From the NCBI GenBank assembly GCA_023015935.1, contig JALKAY010000007.1, forward strand, positions 273 through 64,272: 64,000 bases of DNA. Reading direction: 5' to 3'. The stretch is from Flavobacteriaceae bacterium F08102. GTDB taxonomy: Bacteria; Bacteroidota; Bacteroidia; Flavobacteriales; Flavobacteriaceae. Below the pieces are notes generated by a model. It did not search any database, was not told the origin of the DNA, and worked only from the letters and a program-made list of their open reading frames with translations. Below are positions 19,424 to 28,651 of the stretch, one piece after another. How positions within the stretch are numbered: position 1 is the stretch's first letter; every line of letters begins with the position of its first letter. The position numbers were made by a program, and so were the translations under genes.

Positions 19424-19711
19424 ATGATGGAAGATTCACAGTTGGAAAATACATCTTATGTCTTATTTGGAGACGATGCGATAAAGATTTATAAAATGTC
19501 TTTAAAGCTATTATTGTCATCTAGACATGTGAACTATAAAGTAGGAGCGTATCAAGAGGTAAAGCCGTTTATGGCTGAAGCTGCAAATTGGGATAATTAT
19601 ATTGAAATACCTAAAAGCGATTACCTAAAGTTAATTCAAAATAAAGTACGTACAGAAGAATCTAGTACGTCTAAACGGAAAGGTCTTTTTAGCTTCTTTA
19701 AATGCATTTGA
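19424..19711 (+). CDS. Hypothetical protein, 95 aa
   Basis: 95 aa, unrecognised. It begins MMEDSQLENTSYVLFGDDAI and continues with a plausible globular stretch (KIYKMSLKLLLSS...YKVGAYQEVKPFMAEAANWDNYIEIPKSDYLKLIQNKV) and a basic tail ending KRKGLFSFFKCI. No signal peptide or transmembrane helix. The second Met is an equally good start. It ends exactly where the convergent rodA stop begins, which supports a real gene boundary, but no family assignment is possible. Confidence 0.5.
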   Translation: MMEDSQLENTSYVLFGDDAIKIYKMSLKLLLSSRHVNYKVGAYQEVKPFMAEAANWDNYIEIPKSDYLKLIQNKVRTEESSTSKRKGLFSFFKCI

Positions 19712-20989
19712 TTACCATTCATATGTTCTATCAGCATCTAAACGAATAAAAATAAATAGTAACATTGTAAATCCCCAAAGGGATGATCCGCCATAACTAA
19801 AGAAAGGTAAGGGAATTCCAACGGTAGGTAAAATTCCAATAACCATTCCGATATTTACCATAAAGTGGAAAAAGAATATTGTTGCTACTGAATATCCAAA
19901 AATCCTACTAAATTTTGATTTCTGTCTTTCGGACAATTGAATAATGCGAAGGATAAAGACAACAAAGAGGATAATGACGATACTACTTCCAATAAAGCCC
20001 CATTCTTCGCCAATGGCGCTAAAAATATAATCGGTTTCTTGTTCTGGAACGAAGTTTCCTTGTGTTCTATCGCCTTCTAAATAACCTTTGCCGGTCCAAC
20101 CTCCCGATCCTATGGTAATCATAGATTGGTACGTGTTATAACCAATACCGCGATTGTCTATGGTTTTACCTAAAACGATGTTAAATCGGTCGCGTTGATG
20201 TTGTTCTAAGATATGATTAAATGCATAATCGACGCTAAACAGCATTAATCCAATTACAAGGTATATGGCGATAATTTTAAACCATTCTCTTTTTAGTTGT
20301 ATTTTTTTAAAATTAACTAAAAGAAAAAAGAAAAGCGATATTAGGGAGTAAATGATGATTAGGGCGGTTGTAAAGCCAAAGTATAAAGTGGCTAAAAAAA
20401 GTAATATGATGGCTAATCCAATCAACAAATAAAAGGCGGGTAATCCTTCGCGATATAAGACAAAAATAAGGGTCGTATAGATTACTGCCGAGCCTGCATC
20501 GGGTTGTAGAAGAATTAGGACGGCTGGAATTGACATAATGAGTATGGTATTCCATTGTGTCTTTAGCTGAGTTAAATCGCGGTTGGCACCATTTAGAAAA
20601 CTTGCGAGCGCCAAAATAGTGGCTGTCTTAGCAAATTCAGAGGGTTGTAAGCTAAATTCTCCGAAATTATACCAAGATTTTGCTCCATTTACTTCATTCC
20701 CAAAGATGAACAGTCCTGCTAAGCTAAGCATGGAAATTAAGTAAAAGATTCCTGCGAACCGTTCGTAAAACTTAGAGTCAATGGCGATTAGTATGAGGAT
20801 TAAAATAAAGCTTAAGCCTATCCAGATAATTTGTTTTCCATAGAAGGTTGAAAAATCTAAGATGCCTTGACTATTGTCATCAATGGTGGCTGCGTAAATG
20901 GTCATCCAGCCAATTGTAATTAAGGCTAGAAACAACAGTACCAGAACCCAATCAATTCCCGCTAATATGTTTGTTTTTCTCTTTCGCAA
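19712..20989 (-). CDS. rodA: Rod shape-determining protein RodA (SEDS glycosyltransferase)
   Basis: 425-aa polytopic membrane protein of the SEDS family, the peptidoglycan glycosyltransferase of the elongasome. It has about ten hydrophobic helices and the conserved strings NGAKSWYNFGEFSLQPSEFAKTA and GILPTVGIPLPFFSYGGSSLWG. The start overlaps the end of mrdA by 38 nt, implying translational coupling with its partner PBP2. It is the last gene of the mreBCD-mrdA-rodA cluster. Confidence 0.96.
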   Translation of the reverse strand: MRKRKTNILAGIDWVLVLLFLALITIGWMTIYAATIDDNSQGILDFSTFYGKQIIWIGLSFILILILIAIDSKFYERFAGIFYLISMLSLAGLFIFGNEVNGAKSWYNFGEFSLQPSEFAKTATILALASFLNGANRDLTQLKTQWNTILIMSIPAVLILLQPDAGSAVIYTTLIFVLYREGLPAFYLLIGLAIILLFLATLYFGFTTALIIIYSLISLFFFLLVNFKKIQLKREWFKIIAIYLVIGLMLFSVDYAFNHILEQHQRDRFNIVLGKTIDNRGIGYNTYQSMITIGSGGWTGKGYLEGDRTQGNFVPEQETDYIFSAIGEEWGFIGSSIVIILFVVFILRIIQLSERQKSKFSRIFGYSVATIFFFHFMVNIGMVIGILPTVGIPLPFFSYGGSSLWGFTMLLFIFIRLDADRTYEW

Positions 20990-22856
20990 GTGAAGTTTTT
21001 AATAATTGTTCGTCGTATTGATTTTGAAGACTAGCTTCGATCATTCTTTTTTCTAAATTAGGTCTACTTGTTTTGCCATTGAGGTATTTTTCAATCATTA
21101 GCGTGGCAATAGGTCCAGCATATGTAGAGCCATACCCGCCATTTTCAATATAGACGGCAATGGCAATTTTAGGATCTTCTTTAGGCGCGAATGCAATAAA
21201 TACAGAGTGATCTTGAAATTGTAATTTTTCTCCATTCACGCGGGTAAAATTTTCTGCAGTGCCTGTTTTTCCACAAATTTCAATTCCGGGTACTTTAGAC
21301 CAATATGCAGTACCTCCTGGATTTTCTACGGTTTGAAACATACCTTCGATTACGGGTTCAAAATATTTGGGATCTATGGTTGTTCGTTTTGGGGTAGTGT
21401 ATTTTTCTATTTGAATGGGTTGGTTATCAATTGCTTTAACAATGTGCGGAGTGTAATAAAAACCACGGTTTGCAACAGCGGCGGTCATATTTGCCAATTG
21501 GATTGGATTGGCAAGAATTTCTCCTTGGCCAATGGCATTGGAAATGGTAGTTGAAGCTCTCCATCCTCCGTTTGGATACATTCGTTTATACAGTGCTGCA
21601 TCAGGAACTGTACCTGGTGTTCCGTTGTATAAGTCATTGTGTAGATAGTCGCCAAATCCAAAGCTTTTTACGTGTTTAGCCCAGGCTTCAATACCTTCTA
21701 CGGGGCTTGGGTATTTTTCAATGACCCGTTTGTATACATTGCAAAAATAGGCATTACACGAAGCGTATACGCCTCTGATAAGGTCGTTTGATGTGCCAGA
21801 GACACAGTGGCATCCCATAAAGGCGCGTGGGCTACTCCCATATCGATACCCGTGGTAGCAAGTAAATCGCGTATCTTCGGTAACAACGCCTTCTTGTAAT
21901 CCAATAAGAGCGTTGACAATTTTAAAAGGTGATCCAGGTGGATATTGCGCTTGTAAGCCTCTGTCAAACATGGGTTTGCCATCGATATCATTTTTGAGTT
22001 TGGCATAATTTTTAGAACGTTCACGTCCAACGAGTTCATTTGGGTCGTACGTAGGGGTTGACAACACCGTAAGTAATTCACCCGTAGCGGGTTCAATGGC
22101 AATGATTCCTCCACGTTTATTCGACATTAATTTTTGACCGTATAATTGTAATTCAATATCTAAGGTAGTTGTTAGGTCTTTTCCAGTGGTTGCTAGAGTG
22201 TCTTTTGATCCTCCTTGGTAAGGGCCAATTTCTTTATTAAATCGGTTACGTTGCATGAATTTAACTCCACGAACACCGCGTAATACCTCTTCATATTCGT
22301 TCTCTATGCCGGTAATTCCACGAAGTTCCCCTTGTTTGTAGTAGGGATTTTTTTCCATAAAGGCGGGACTTACCTCACCAATATATCCTAAAACATTTGC
22401 CGCTGTTTTTAATGGGTATTCACGTAAAATTCTTTTTTGAATATAAAATCCTTTAAACTTGTGCATTTTTTCTTGAAGATATGCATAATTGGATTTAGAG
22501 AGTTGTGCTAAAAATACGGATGGAATTCTAGGAGAGTAATTTTTTGCTTTTTCAAAACGTTTGATAAATTGCTCCTTGGTAATTTTTAATAATCCACAAA
22601 ACTCTAATGTGTCGAGTGGGGTTACATCTCTCGGGATAATCATAACGTCATATGAAGGTTGGTTAGCGACTAGTAGAACGCCATTGCGATCGTAAATAAA
22701 TCCACGTGCAGGATAGTCAAATTTAATGGCTACTGCAGAATTGTTTAGGGGAGAGGGTTGGTATTTTTCAGCGATAATTTGAATATAGAACAACCGAATT
22801 ATGAAGAGTAAACCCACCAGAGAAATCGAAATATATGCGATGTGTTTTTTTTCCAT
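20952..22856 (-). CDS. mrdA: Penicillin-binding protein 2 (elongasome transpeptidase)
   Basis: 634-aa class B PBP anchored by one N-terminal helix (IAYISISLVGLLFIIRLFYIQ). A PBP dimerisation domain (from about residue 40) is followed by the transpeptidase domain with the active-site SxxK in PPGSPFKIVNA, the SxN motif in ASCNAYFCN and KTG in CGKTGTAENF. It cross-links peptidoglycan together with RodA during lateral wall growth. Start is 1 nt after the mreD stop on the minus strand. Confidence 0.96.
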   Translation of the reverse strand: MEKKHIAYISISLVGLLFIIRLFYIQIIAEKYQPSPLNNSAVAIKFDYPARGFIYDRNGVLLVANQPSYDVMIIPRDVTPLDTLEFCGLLKITKEQFIKRFEKAKNYSPRIPSVFLAQLSKSNYAYLQEKMHKFKGFYIQKRILREYPLKTAANVLGYIGEVSPAFMEKNPYYKQGELRGITGIENEYEEVLRGVRGVKFMQRNRFNKEIGPYQGGSKDTLATTGKDLTTTLDIELQLYGQKLMSNKRGGIIAIEPATGELLTVLSTPTYDPNELVGRERSKNYAKLKNDIDGKPMFDRGLQAQYPPGSPFKIVNALIGLQEGVVTEDTRFTCYHGYRYGSSPRAFMGCHCVSGTSNDLIRGVYASCNAYFCNVYKRVIEKYPSPVEGIEAWAKHVKSFGFGDYLHNDLYNGTPGTVPDAALYKRMYPNGGWRASTTISNAIGQGEILANPIQLANMTAAVANRGFYYTPHIVKAIDNQPIQIEKYTTPKRTTIDPKYFEPVIEGMFQTVENPGGTAYWSKVPGIEICGKTGTAENFTRVNGEKLQFQDHSVFIAFAPKEDPKIAIAVYIENGGYGSTYAGPIATLMIEKYLNGKTSRPNLEKRMIEASLQNQYDEQLLKTSLAKEKNKHISGN

Positions 22857-22857
22857 A

Positions 22858-23361
22858 TTATTTCTGATTTGTCATTAATAATAAACTAAAAATGATTAAA
22901 ATAATTGTGAAAAAACTCGTCAAAATTGTCCTTGACAAAATTGTTAAAATGGCTTTAAATGAAAAATATTCTAGACTGAAAATGGCTAGATGATGAACAA
23001 ATACCATAATCGCAATAAAACTCAGTAGTTTAAGAAATGGCAATTTAGTGATTTTAAACACAGCAAAATCCACATCTGTTTTATTTAACAATCCTTTTAG
23101 AACAGGTAGTCTAATATAGGCAATCAAAAGGCTTGCAGAGGCATTTATTCCTCCAGAATCCAGAAAAAAATCGACGAATAATCCTAAAATAAAAGACAAT
23201 ACTAAGAATAGACCGCGCTCTTTTTTTAGGGGAAATACCAAAATAAAGAGCATATAGAGCATAGGATTCGCATACCCTAAGAAATTGATTTTGTTTAAAA
23301 TCATTACTTGAAGCAGTAAGAGTCCTATGAATAATCCGATATTTCTTAGTATATCGCTCAT
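22858..23361 (-). CDS. mreD: Rod shape-determining protein MreD
   Basis: 167-aa integral membrane protein with about five hydrophobic helices (NIGLFIGLLLLQVMILNKI, ANPMLYMLFILVFPL, LVLSFILGLFVDFFLDSGGINA). MreD is poorly conserved, and the call rests on size, hydrophobicity, the LGLFVDFFLDSGG motif and position between mreC and mrdA. It is part of the scaffold linking MreB to the wall synthases. Confidence 0.9.
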   Translation of the reverse strand: MSDILRNIGLFIGLLLLQVMILNKINFLGYANPMLYMLFILVFPLKKERGLFLVLSFILGLFVDFFLDSGGINASASLLIAYIRLPVLKGLLNKTDVDFAVFKITKLPFLKLLSFIAIMVFVHHLAIFSLEYFSFKAILTILSRTILTSFFTIILIIFSLLLMTNQK

Positions 23362-24177
23362 TTAGTGTATGGTCTGTTCAATTTCTAAAATTTTGTCTTT
23401 ATCGGCATTTTTAATAATAAATACAGGACCTATAGCACTCATATCATTGTGTAATTTAACGTTGATAGAGGTGTATTCATTATTTTCCTTTTGAAAATCT
23501 TTTATAATGCCTACGGGAATTCCATCGGGAAAAATGGTCGATTTTCCACCGGTAATGATGGAATCTCCAACCTGTATATTTGCTTGAATAGGTAAGTCAA
23601 TTATTTGTACGGTGTTGTAATCGATTCCATCCCATGCCATGGTGCCAAAATGTGCACTTTTTTTAAGCTTAACGTTGATTTTAGCATTGCCGTTAAGAAT
23701 GGATAAGACTGTTGCGTACTTTTCATTTACAGTATTGGTAATTCCGATGATTCCCAGACTATTAATAACGGCTTGATCTGGTTCAACTCCGTCATTTTTA
23801 CCTTTATTTAGTGTGAGGTAGTTAAATTTACCTCTGAATTGATTATGGATAATTTTACCTGCGGTATAACTAAATTGGCGTTTGTACTTGGTAGAATCTT
23901 GAAGCCAAATGGTACTGTCTTTTAACCTTAATGCGAGTTGATTTTTTAGACGAACATTTTCGTTCAGTAATTGCTCGTTATAGGTTTTTAAGTAGAAGTA
24001 CTCTTCAATGGCGTTTACTTTCATGTAAATACTACCAGATATAGCATTGGCAGAATTGACAAATTTACTACGATGAAAAGAATGGCTTTTAATGGTAAGT
24101 GAAAATGCAATGATCTGAAGGAAAATAAAAAATAGAAAGTACTTGTACTTTAAGAAAAATCCTATTATTCGTTGCAT
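23362..24177 (-). CDS. mreC: Rod shape-determining protein MreC
   Basis: 271 aa. One N-terminal transmembrane helix (YKYFLFFIFLQIIAFSLTI), a coiled-coil (YLKTYNEQLLNENVRLKNQLALR) and a periplasmic beta domain (GKIIHNQFRGKFNYLTLNKGKNDGVEPDQAVINSLGIIG) typical of MreC. It bridges MreB filaments and PBP2/RodA. Directly abuts mreD and lies 17 nt after mreB. Confidence 0.95.
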   Translation of the reverse strand: MQRIIGFFLKYKYFLFFIFLQIIAFSLTIKSHSFHRSKFVNSANAISGSIYMKVNAIEEYFYLKTYNEQLLNENVRLKNQLALRLKDSTIWLQDSTKYKRQFSYTAGKIIHNQFRGKFNYLTLNKGKNDGVEPDQAVINSLGIIGITNTVNEKYATVLSILNGNAKINVKLKKSAHFGTMAWDGIDYNTVQIIDLPIQANIQVGDSIITGGKSTIFPDGIPVGIIKDFQKENNEYTSINVKLHNDMSAIGPVFIIKNADKDKILEIEQTIH

Positions 24178-24194
24178 TTGTCAATGTGTCTTTG

Positions 24195-25226
24195 CTATTT
24201 CATTAGAACCATACGATAGCGTTCTATGTCTTTTAATGCGATTCCGGTACCTCTTACTACTGCTCTTAAAGGGTCTTCTGCTACATAAACAGGTAAATCC
24301 GTTTTTCTTGACAAACGCTTGTCTAATCCTCTCAGCATAGATCCGCCACCTGCTAAATAAATTCCTGTATTATAAATATCAGCAGCGAGTTCTGGAGGTG
24401 TTTGAGATAGGGTTTCCATAACAGCATCTTCAATGCGTAAAATTGATTTGTCCAGGGCTTTCGCAATTTCTCTATACGATATTTTTATCTGTTTTGGTTT
24501 ACCGCTTAATAAATCGCGTCCTTGAACTAAAATATCTTCTGGGGGGTTTTCAAGATCTTCTGTAGCGGCACCTGCTTCAATTTTAATGTTTTCAGCAGTG
24601 GTTTCGCCTACGTATAAATTGTGTTGAGTTCTCATGTAGTAGGCAATGTCATTCGTAAATACATCACCGGCTACTTTTATAGATTTATCACAAACAATAC
24701 CGCCAAGTGCTATTACGGCAATTTCGGTAGTTCCTCCACCTATATCAATGATCATATTCCCTTTTGGTTGCATAATGTCAATTCCGATACCAATAGATGC
24801 AGCCATAGGTTCATGTATTAAATAAATCTCTTTGGCATTCATGTGTTCAGCTGAATCGCGGACAGCACGTTTTTCAACTTCTGTAATTCCTGATGGAATA
24901 CAAATAACCATTCGTAACTGGGGTGGGAAGAAAAAACGCTTTTTAATAGAAGGAATTCTTTTAATGAATTCACGAATCATTTGCTCTGAGGCCTCAAAAT
25001 CAGCAATAACACCATCTTTCAGAGGTCTTACTGTTTTGATGTTCTCATGCGTTTTACCTTGCATTAAATTGGCTTTTTTGCCAATTTCTATTATTTTTCC
25101 AGTCGTTCTGTCAATGGCCACAATTGATGGACTGTCAATAACAACCTTGCCATTGTGAATGATAAGTGTATTAGCAGTTCCTAAATCAATCGCAACATCT
25201 TCAGTGAGGAAGTCAAAAAAGCCCAT
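24195..25226 (-). CDS. mreB: Rod shape-determining actin homologue MreB
   Basis: 343-aa bacterial actin that directs elongasome movement beneath the membrane. The phosphate-1 motif is in AIDLGTANTLI, phosphate-2 in MIIDIGGGTTEIAVI and the adenosine site in IYLAGGGSMLRGLDKRL. An amphipathic N-terminus (MGFFDFLTED) probably anchors it to the membrane. Normal length. First gene of the shape cluster, with a -7 element about 80 nt upstream. Confidence 0.97.
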   Translation of the reverse strand: MGFFDFLTEDVAIDLGTANTLIIHNGKVVIDSPSIVAIDRTTGKIIEIGKKANLMQGKTHENIKTVRPLKDGVIADFEASEQMIREFIKRIPSIKKRFFFPPQLRMVICIPSGITEVEKRAVRDSAEHMNAKEIYLIHEPMAASIGIGIDIMQPKGNMIIDIGGGTTEIAVIALGGIVCDKSIKVAGDVFTNDIAYYMRTQHNLYVGETTAENIKIEAGAATEDLENPPEDILVQGRDLLSGKPKQIKISYREIAKALDKSILRIEDAVMETLSQTPPELAADIYNTGIYLAGGGSMLRGLDKRLSRKTDLPVYVAEDPLRAVVRGTGIALKDIERYRMVLMK

Positions 25227-25304
25227 AGAGTTATTTAATTTGGGTTAAAAATTTGCGAATTTTCAAAGTTAATAAATTAAACCTAATATTTTTATTACTT
25301 TTTT

Positions 25305-25312
25305 CAAAAGTA
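25305..25312 (-). promoter_or_regulatory. Candidate -7 element for mreB
   Basis: TACTTTTG on the minus strand matches TAnnTTTG, about 78 nt before the mreB ATG, within the purH-mreB gap. No TTG lies at the expected -33 distance, so confidence is limited. Confidence 0.35.
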
Positions 25313-25325
25313 AGGATTATTTTTA

Positions 25326-26858
25326 TCAGTGTTTGAAATGTCTAATTCCTGTAAAGACCATCGCCATATTTTGGGCATTGCAATAGTCGATTGACAATTG
25401 ATCTTTAATAGACCCTCCTGGTTGAATCACTGCATGAATTCCTACATTATGTGCTATTTCAACACAGTCTGGAAATGGAAAAAAAGCATCACTAGCCATC
25501 ACAGCATTGGTTAAGTCAAAGCCAAAATGTTGTGCTTTTACGATGGCTTGATTTAAGGCGTCAACACGTGATGTTTGTCCTGTGCCACTTGCGCATAACT
25601 GTTTGTTTTTAGCAAGAACTATGGTGTTCGATTTTGTATGCTTACAAATTTTTGAGGCAAATAACAAATCTTCAATTTCATTTGCGGTTGGATGTATAAT
25701 GGTTGCAGTCTGTAAGTCGGATGCTTGGTCGGTCTTGAGGTCTTTATCTTGAACTAAATATCCATTTAAGCAAGTTCTCACACTTGTGGTGGCTAGATCA
25801 AAATTTTTGAGCTTTAAGATAATTCTATTTTTTTTGCCTTGTAAAATTGTCAATGCTTCAGCTTCATAGGCTGGTGCGATAACTACTTCGCAAAATAATT
25901 TGTGTATTTTAGTCGCGGTAGCAACGTCAATAGTACGGTTGGCAATTAACACTCCTCCAAAGGCTGATGTTGGATCTCCTGCCAATGCATCAGTGTATGC
26001 TTCACTTAATGTTTCGCGTTGTGCTAAGCCACAGGCGTTGTTGTGTTTTAATATGGCAAAAGTGGGTGCCTCACTTTGAAATTCTTGCATCAAGTTTATA
26101 GCTGCATCAACATCGAGTAAGTTATTGTAACTCAATGATTTGCCGTGTAGTTTTTCGAACATCTGATCAAATTCTCCATAGAACTGTCCTTGTTGATGTG
26201 GGTTTTCACCATAGCGTAAGGTAGTTCCGTTTTGAACACTAATTTTGAGCGCTGGAATCTGTTGATCTTCGTTGAAATAATTAAAGATAGCACTGTCGTA
26301 ATGGGAAGAAACTTGAAAAGATTGTGTAGCAAAATGTTTGCGTTGTGCTAAGGTCGTACTTCCATTTTGTTTGTTTAAGATATCAAGAAAGGCATCGTAT
26401 TGTTCCATAGAGGAGATACAGACTACATCCTTGAAGTTTTTTGCAGCTGCTCTGATGAGTGAAATTCCTCCAATATCAATTTTTTCAATAATATCCTGCT
26501 CAGGAGCCCCTGAAGCTACGGTCTTTTCAAAGGGGTATAAATCTACTATAACGATGTCAATTTGGGGGATTTCAAATTCAGCCAATTGCACTTGATCACC
26601 TTCGTGGTCCTGACGATTCAAAATTCCACCAAATACTTTTGGGTGTAATGTTTTAACACGCCCCCCTAAAATAGATGGGTAGCTAGTTATATCTTCTACC
26701 GGAATAACAGGAATGTTTAAGTCCTTAATGAATTTTTCGGTACCTCCTGTAGAATACAGTGTGATACCTAATTCATGTAATCGTTTAATAATGGGCGCCA
26801 AACCATCTTTGTGGAATACAGAAATTAAGGCGGACGTTGCTTTTTTATCAGTGCTCAT
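25326..26858 (-). CDS. purH: Bifunctional AICAR formyltransferase/IMP cyclohydrolase
   Basis: 510 aa, catalysing the last two steps of purine synthesis (AICAR to FAICAR to IMP). The N-terminal MGS-like IMP cyclohydrolase domain (ISVFHKDGL, STGGTEKFI, GGRVKTLHPKVFGGIL) is followed by the AICAR transformylase domain with the KHNNACGLA motif and SDAFFPFPDCVE. Start Met at 26858 (MSTDKKATSALISVF) matches the family; an upstream Met adds seven residues. It lies 99 bp upstream of mreB on the same strand. Confidence 0.96.
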   Translation of the reverse strand: MSTDKKATSALISVFHKDGLAPIIKRLHELGITLYSTGGTEKFIKDLNIPVIPVEDITSYPSILGGRVKTLHPKVFGGILNRQDHEGDQVQLAEFEIPQIDIVIVDLYPFEKTVASGAPEQDIIEKIDIGGISLIRAAAKNFKDVVCISSMEQYDAFLDILNKQNGSTTLAQRKHFATQSFQVSSHYDSAIFNYFNEDQQIPALKISVQNGTTLRYGENPHQQGQFYGEFDQMFEKLHGKSLSYNNLLDVDAAINLMQEFQSEAPTFAILKHNNACGLAQRETLSEAYTDALAGDPTSAFGGVLIANRTIDVATATKIHKLFCEVVIAPAYEAEALTILQGKKNRIILKLKNFDLATTSVRTCLNGYLVQDKDLKTDQASDLQTATIIHPTANEIEDLLFASKICKHTKSNTIVLAKNKQLCASGTGQTSRVDALNQAIVKAQHFGFDLTNAVMASDAFFPFPDCVEIAHNVGIHAVIQPGGSIKDQLSIDYCNAQNMAMVFTGIRHFKH

Positions 26859-27048
26859 GGTGGAATTTAATTTTCGCAAAGCTACTAAAAGCGTCTATGG
26901 ATTGTTCCTTTAAAGTCAGTAGAAAATAAACAATTTATCAACAGCACTCCTTTGTGTAGTTAATTTTCTGAAAATCAACAGGTATTGTGGGGAGAGAAGC
27001 GTGTTTTTTTAACGTGTTAATGAAAGTAATATCACATAGCTATTTGGC

Positions 27049-27504
27049 TTATTCTAAGAGTAAGCTAACTTGAGCGCATACCCATTCTAGTAAAACTTCA
27101 TCTTCTTTAGTAAAGGGACTTGCAACATGTGAATCGATGTCAATTTGGCCAATGTTTTTCCCGTTCACAAAGATGGGGATCACAATTTCTGATTTGACTT
27201 GGATTCCACAGGAAATATAATTGTCTAGTGCGGACACATCTTGAACGACAAAATTCTCATTAGAAACCGCAACTTGTCCACAAATGCCTTTTCCAAATGG
27301 TATGATTTGATGTTCGGTCGGTTCACCACTAAATTCTGCGAGTTTTAATTCGTCTTTATCTCCGTTTTTAAAATAAAATCCAACCCAATCATAGTAGTCG
27401 ATTTTGGCTTTTAAATAATCGCAAATGCCTTGTAAAATTTTGGAGTTATTACTGTTGTTATCTATAATGTTGATAATATTTTTTTGATGTTTGTGCATAT
27501 CCAT
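27049..27504 (-). CDS. GAF domain protein, free methionine-(R)-sulfoxide reductase-like
   Basis: 151 aa, a single GAF domain of the YebR/fRMsr family that reduces free methionine-R-sulfoxide. The signature DWVGFYF, PFGKGICGQVA, ISCGIQVKSEIVIPIF and IGQIDIDSHVASPFTKED is clear. Two of the three family cysteines are present (C75 in GICG and C99 in YISCG); the position corresponding to YebR Cys84 (ACVR) is EHQI here. Catalysis may still work with the remaining pair, but activity is uncertain. Divergent from the exosortase gene, with 48 nt between starts. Confidence 0.87.
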   Translation of the reverse strand: MDMHKHQKNIINIIDNNSNNSKILQGICDYLKAKIDYYDWVGFYFKNGDKDELKLAEFSGEPTEHQIIPFGKGICGQVAVSNENFVVQDVSALDNYISCGIQVKSEIVIPIFVNGKNIGQIDIDSHVASPFTKEDEVLLEWVCAQVSLLLE

Positions 27505-27522
27505 AAGAATCCTTTATTTTTG
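27491..27522 (+). promoter_or_regulatory. Candidate promoter of the exosortase F pair
   Basis: TTG at 27491-27493 and TATTTTTG at 27515-27522 with a 21-nt spacer, 30 nt before the xrtF start. The -33 part overlaps the 5' end of the divergent GAF gene. Confidence 0.5.
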
Positions 27523-27552
27523 GATTTATAACCATCGTAAATTTAGCATAAT

Positions 27553-28095
27553 TTGAAGAAGAGAAAAACGATCATTAAATTTTTATTGAAGTTTTTTATT
27601 ACCTATTTTTTGTTGCTTAGTATTTATTCTATTTACCTCCAAAAAACTCAGGATCGCACCGTGTTTTCATGTGCGCCAATAACGAAAATGGTAGCAAATC
27701 ACACTGCTAAATTAGCTCAATTGTTTGGTTATGAATCAAGGACCGTCCAACATGAGGGAGAGTTGTCAATGAAATTTTACGTAGATGACCTTTATGCTGC
27801 TCGCATTGTTGAAGGTTGTAATGCGGTTAGTGTAATCATATTATTTCTCACTTTTATTATTGCTTTTTCGGGAAGTTTAAAGGCAACTATTGTGTTTGGC
27901 ACTGCTGGGGTGTTAATTATTTATGTGGTCAATTTATTTAGAATTTTACTCTTGAGCTTTCTCATGCATAATTTTCCTGAATACACGTATTTTTTACACA
28001 ATTTATTTTTTCCAGCGGTGATTTATGGAACTACGTTTATTTTATGGATTATATGGGTCAATAAATTTTCTTATATTAAAAAATCTAATGCATAA
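27553..28095 (+). CDS. xrtF: Exosortase family protein XrtF
   Basis: 180-aa polytopic membrane protein of the exosortase/archaeosortase family. These are putative membrane transpeptidases that process C-terminal sorting signals of exported proteins. The catalytic triad is visible: Cys89 in VEGCNAVSV, Arg130 in NLFRILLL and His149 in LHNLFFPAVIYG. A TTG start is used: no ATG exists between the upstream in-frame stop (27544) and conserved sequence, and this start gives the family's usual N-terminus (LKFFITYFLLLSIYSIYL). It overlaps the next gene by 8 nt. Its sorted substrates are not in the window. Confidence 0.9.
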   Translation: MKKRKTIIKFLLKFFITYFLLLSIYSIYLQKTQDRTVFSCAPITKMVANHTAKLAQLFGYESRTVQHEGELSMKFYVDDLYAARIVEGCNAVSVIILFLTFIIAFSGSLKATIVFGTAGVLIIYVVNLFRILLLSFLMHNFPEYTYFLHNLFFPAVIYGTTFILWIIWVNKFSYIKKSNA

Positions 28096-28531
28096 ATTTA
28101 TTCGCATAGCACTCATAGGAATTCTTTTTGTCTTGCTAATTGTCGTGAGAGCTTATGGAGCGCAATTGTTTTACGATCCTTTTATCGAGTATTTTCACGA
28201 TGATTATTTGCATAAGGCCATGCCTGCATATAGTATGTTTAAATTGTTTTTAAATATCTTTTTACGGTATTTCCTCAATACGATGATTTCATTGGGTATT
28301 ATCTACTTGGCTTTTCAGAAAATAGGCTTGGTGAAATTTTCGATTAAATTTTATGCGATTGCCTTCGTCGTCTTAGGCTTTGCTTATTTTGTGCTGTTGA
28401 AGATTGGAATGCTCAATGGGCATTTGTTTGCTTTTTATGTACGTCGATTTTTAATACATCCGGTATTTGTGTTGATTTTACTACCCGCCTTTTATTATCA
28501 AAAAAAATTAGTTCGAAAGTCGACTTCTTAA
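28088..28531 (+). CDS. Exosortase F system-associated membrane protein
   Basis: 147 aa with about four transmembrane helices (IALIGILFVLLIVVRAYGA, LNTMISLGIIYLAFQKIGL, AIAFVVLGFAYFVLLKIGM, FVLILLPAFYYQKK). It matches the small protein always paired with XrtF in Flavobacteriaceae. The start ATG overlaps the xrtF stop by 8 nt, indicating translational coupling; a longer reading within xrtF is rejected. Function is unknown beyond the association. Confidence 0.85.
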   Translation: MHKFIRIALIGILFVLLIVVRAYGAQLFYDPFIEYFHDDYLHKAMPAYSMFKLFLNIFLRYFLNTMISLGIIYLAFQKIGLVKFSIKFYAIAFVVLGFAYFVLLKIGMLNGHLFAFYVRRFLIHPVFVLILLPAFYYQKKLVRKSTS

Positions 28532-28651
28532 ACGTTTTCCTTAAACGTGAGGGGGATGAAATGGATCTGCTAAAAGATAAATTTTTGAAAAAATTGTTAA
28601 AGTTTTGAGTTGCATGCGGTTGATTTCAACTACTTTTAGTAGTTTTGGGAC

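Noticed and set aside
28025-28087. Upstream extension of the XrtF-associated gene inside xrtF
   Set aside because: It would overlap the exosortase gene by 71 nt; the ATG at 28088 gives the expected N-terminal helix and a coupled 8-nt overlap.
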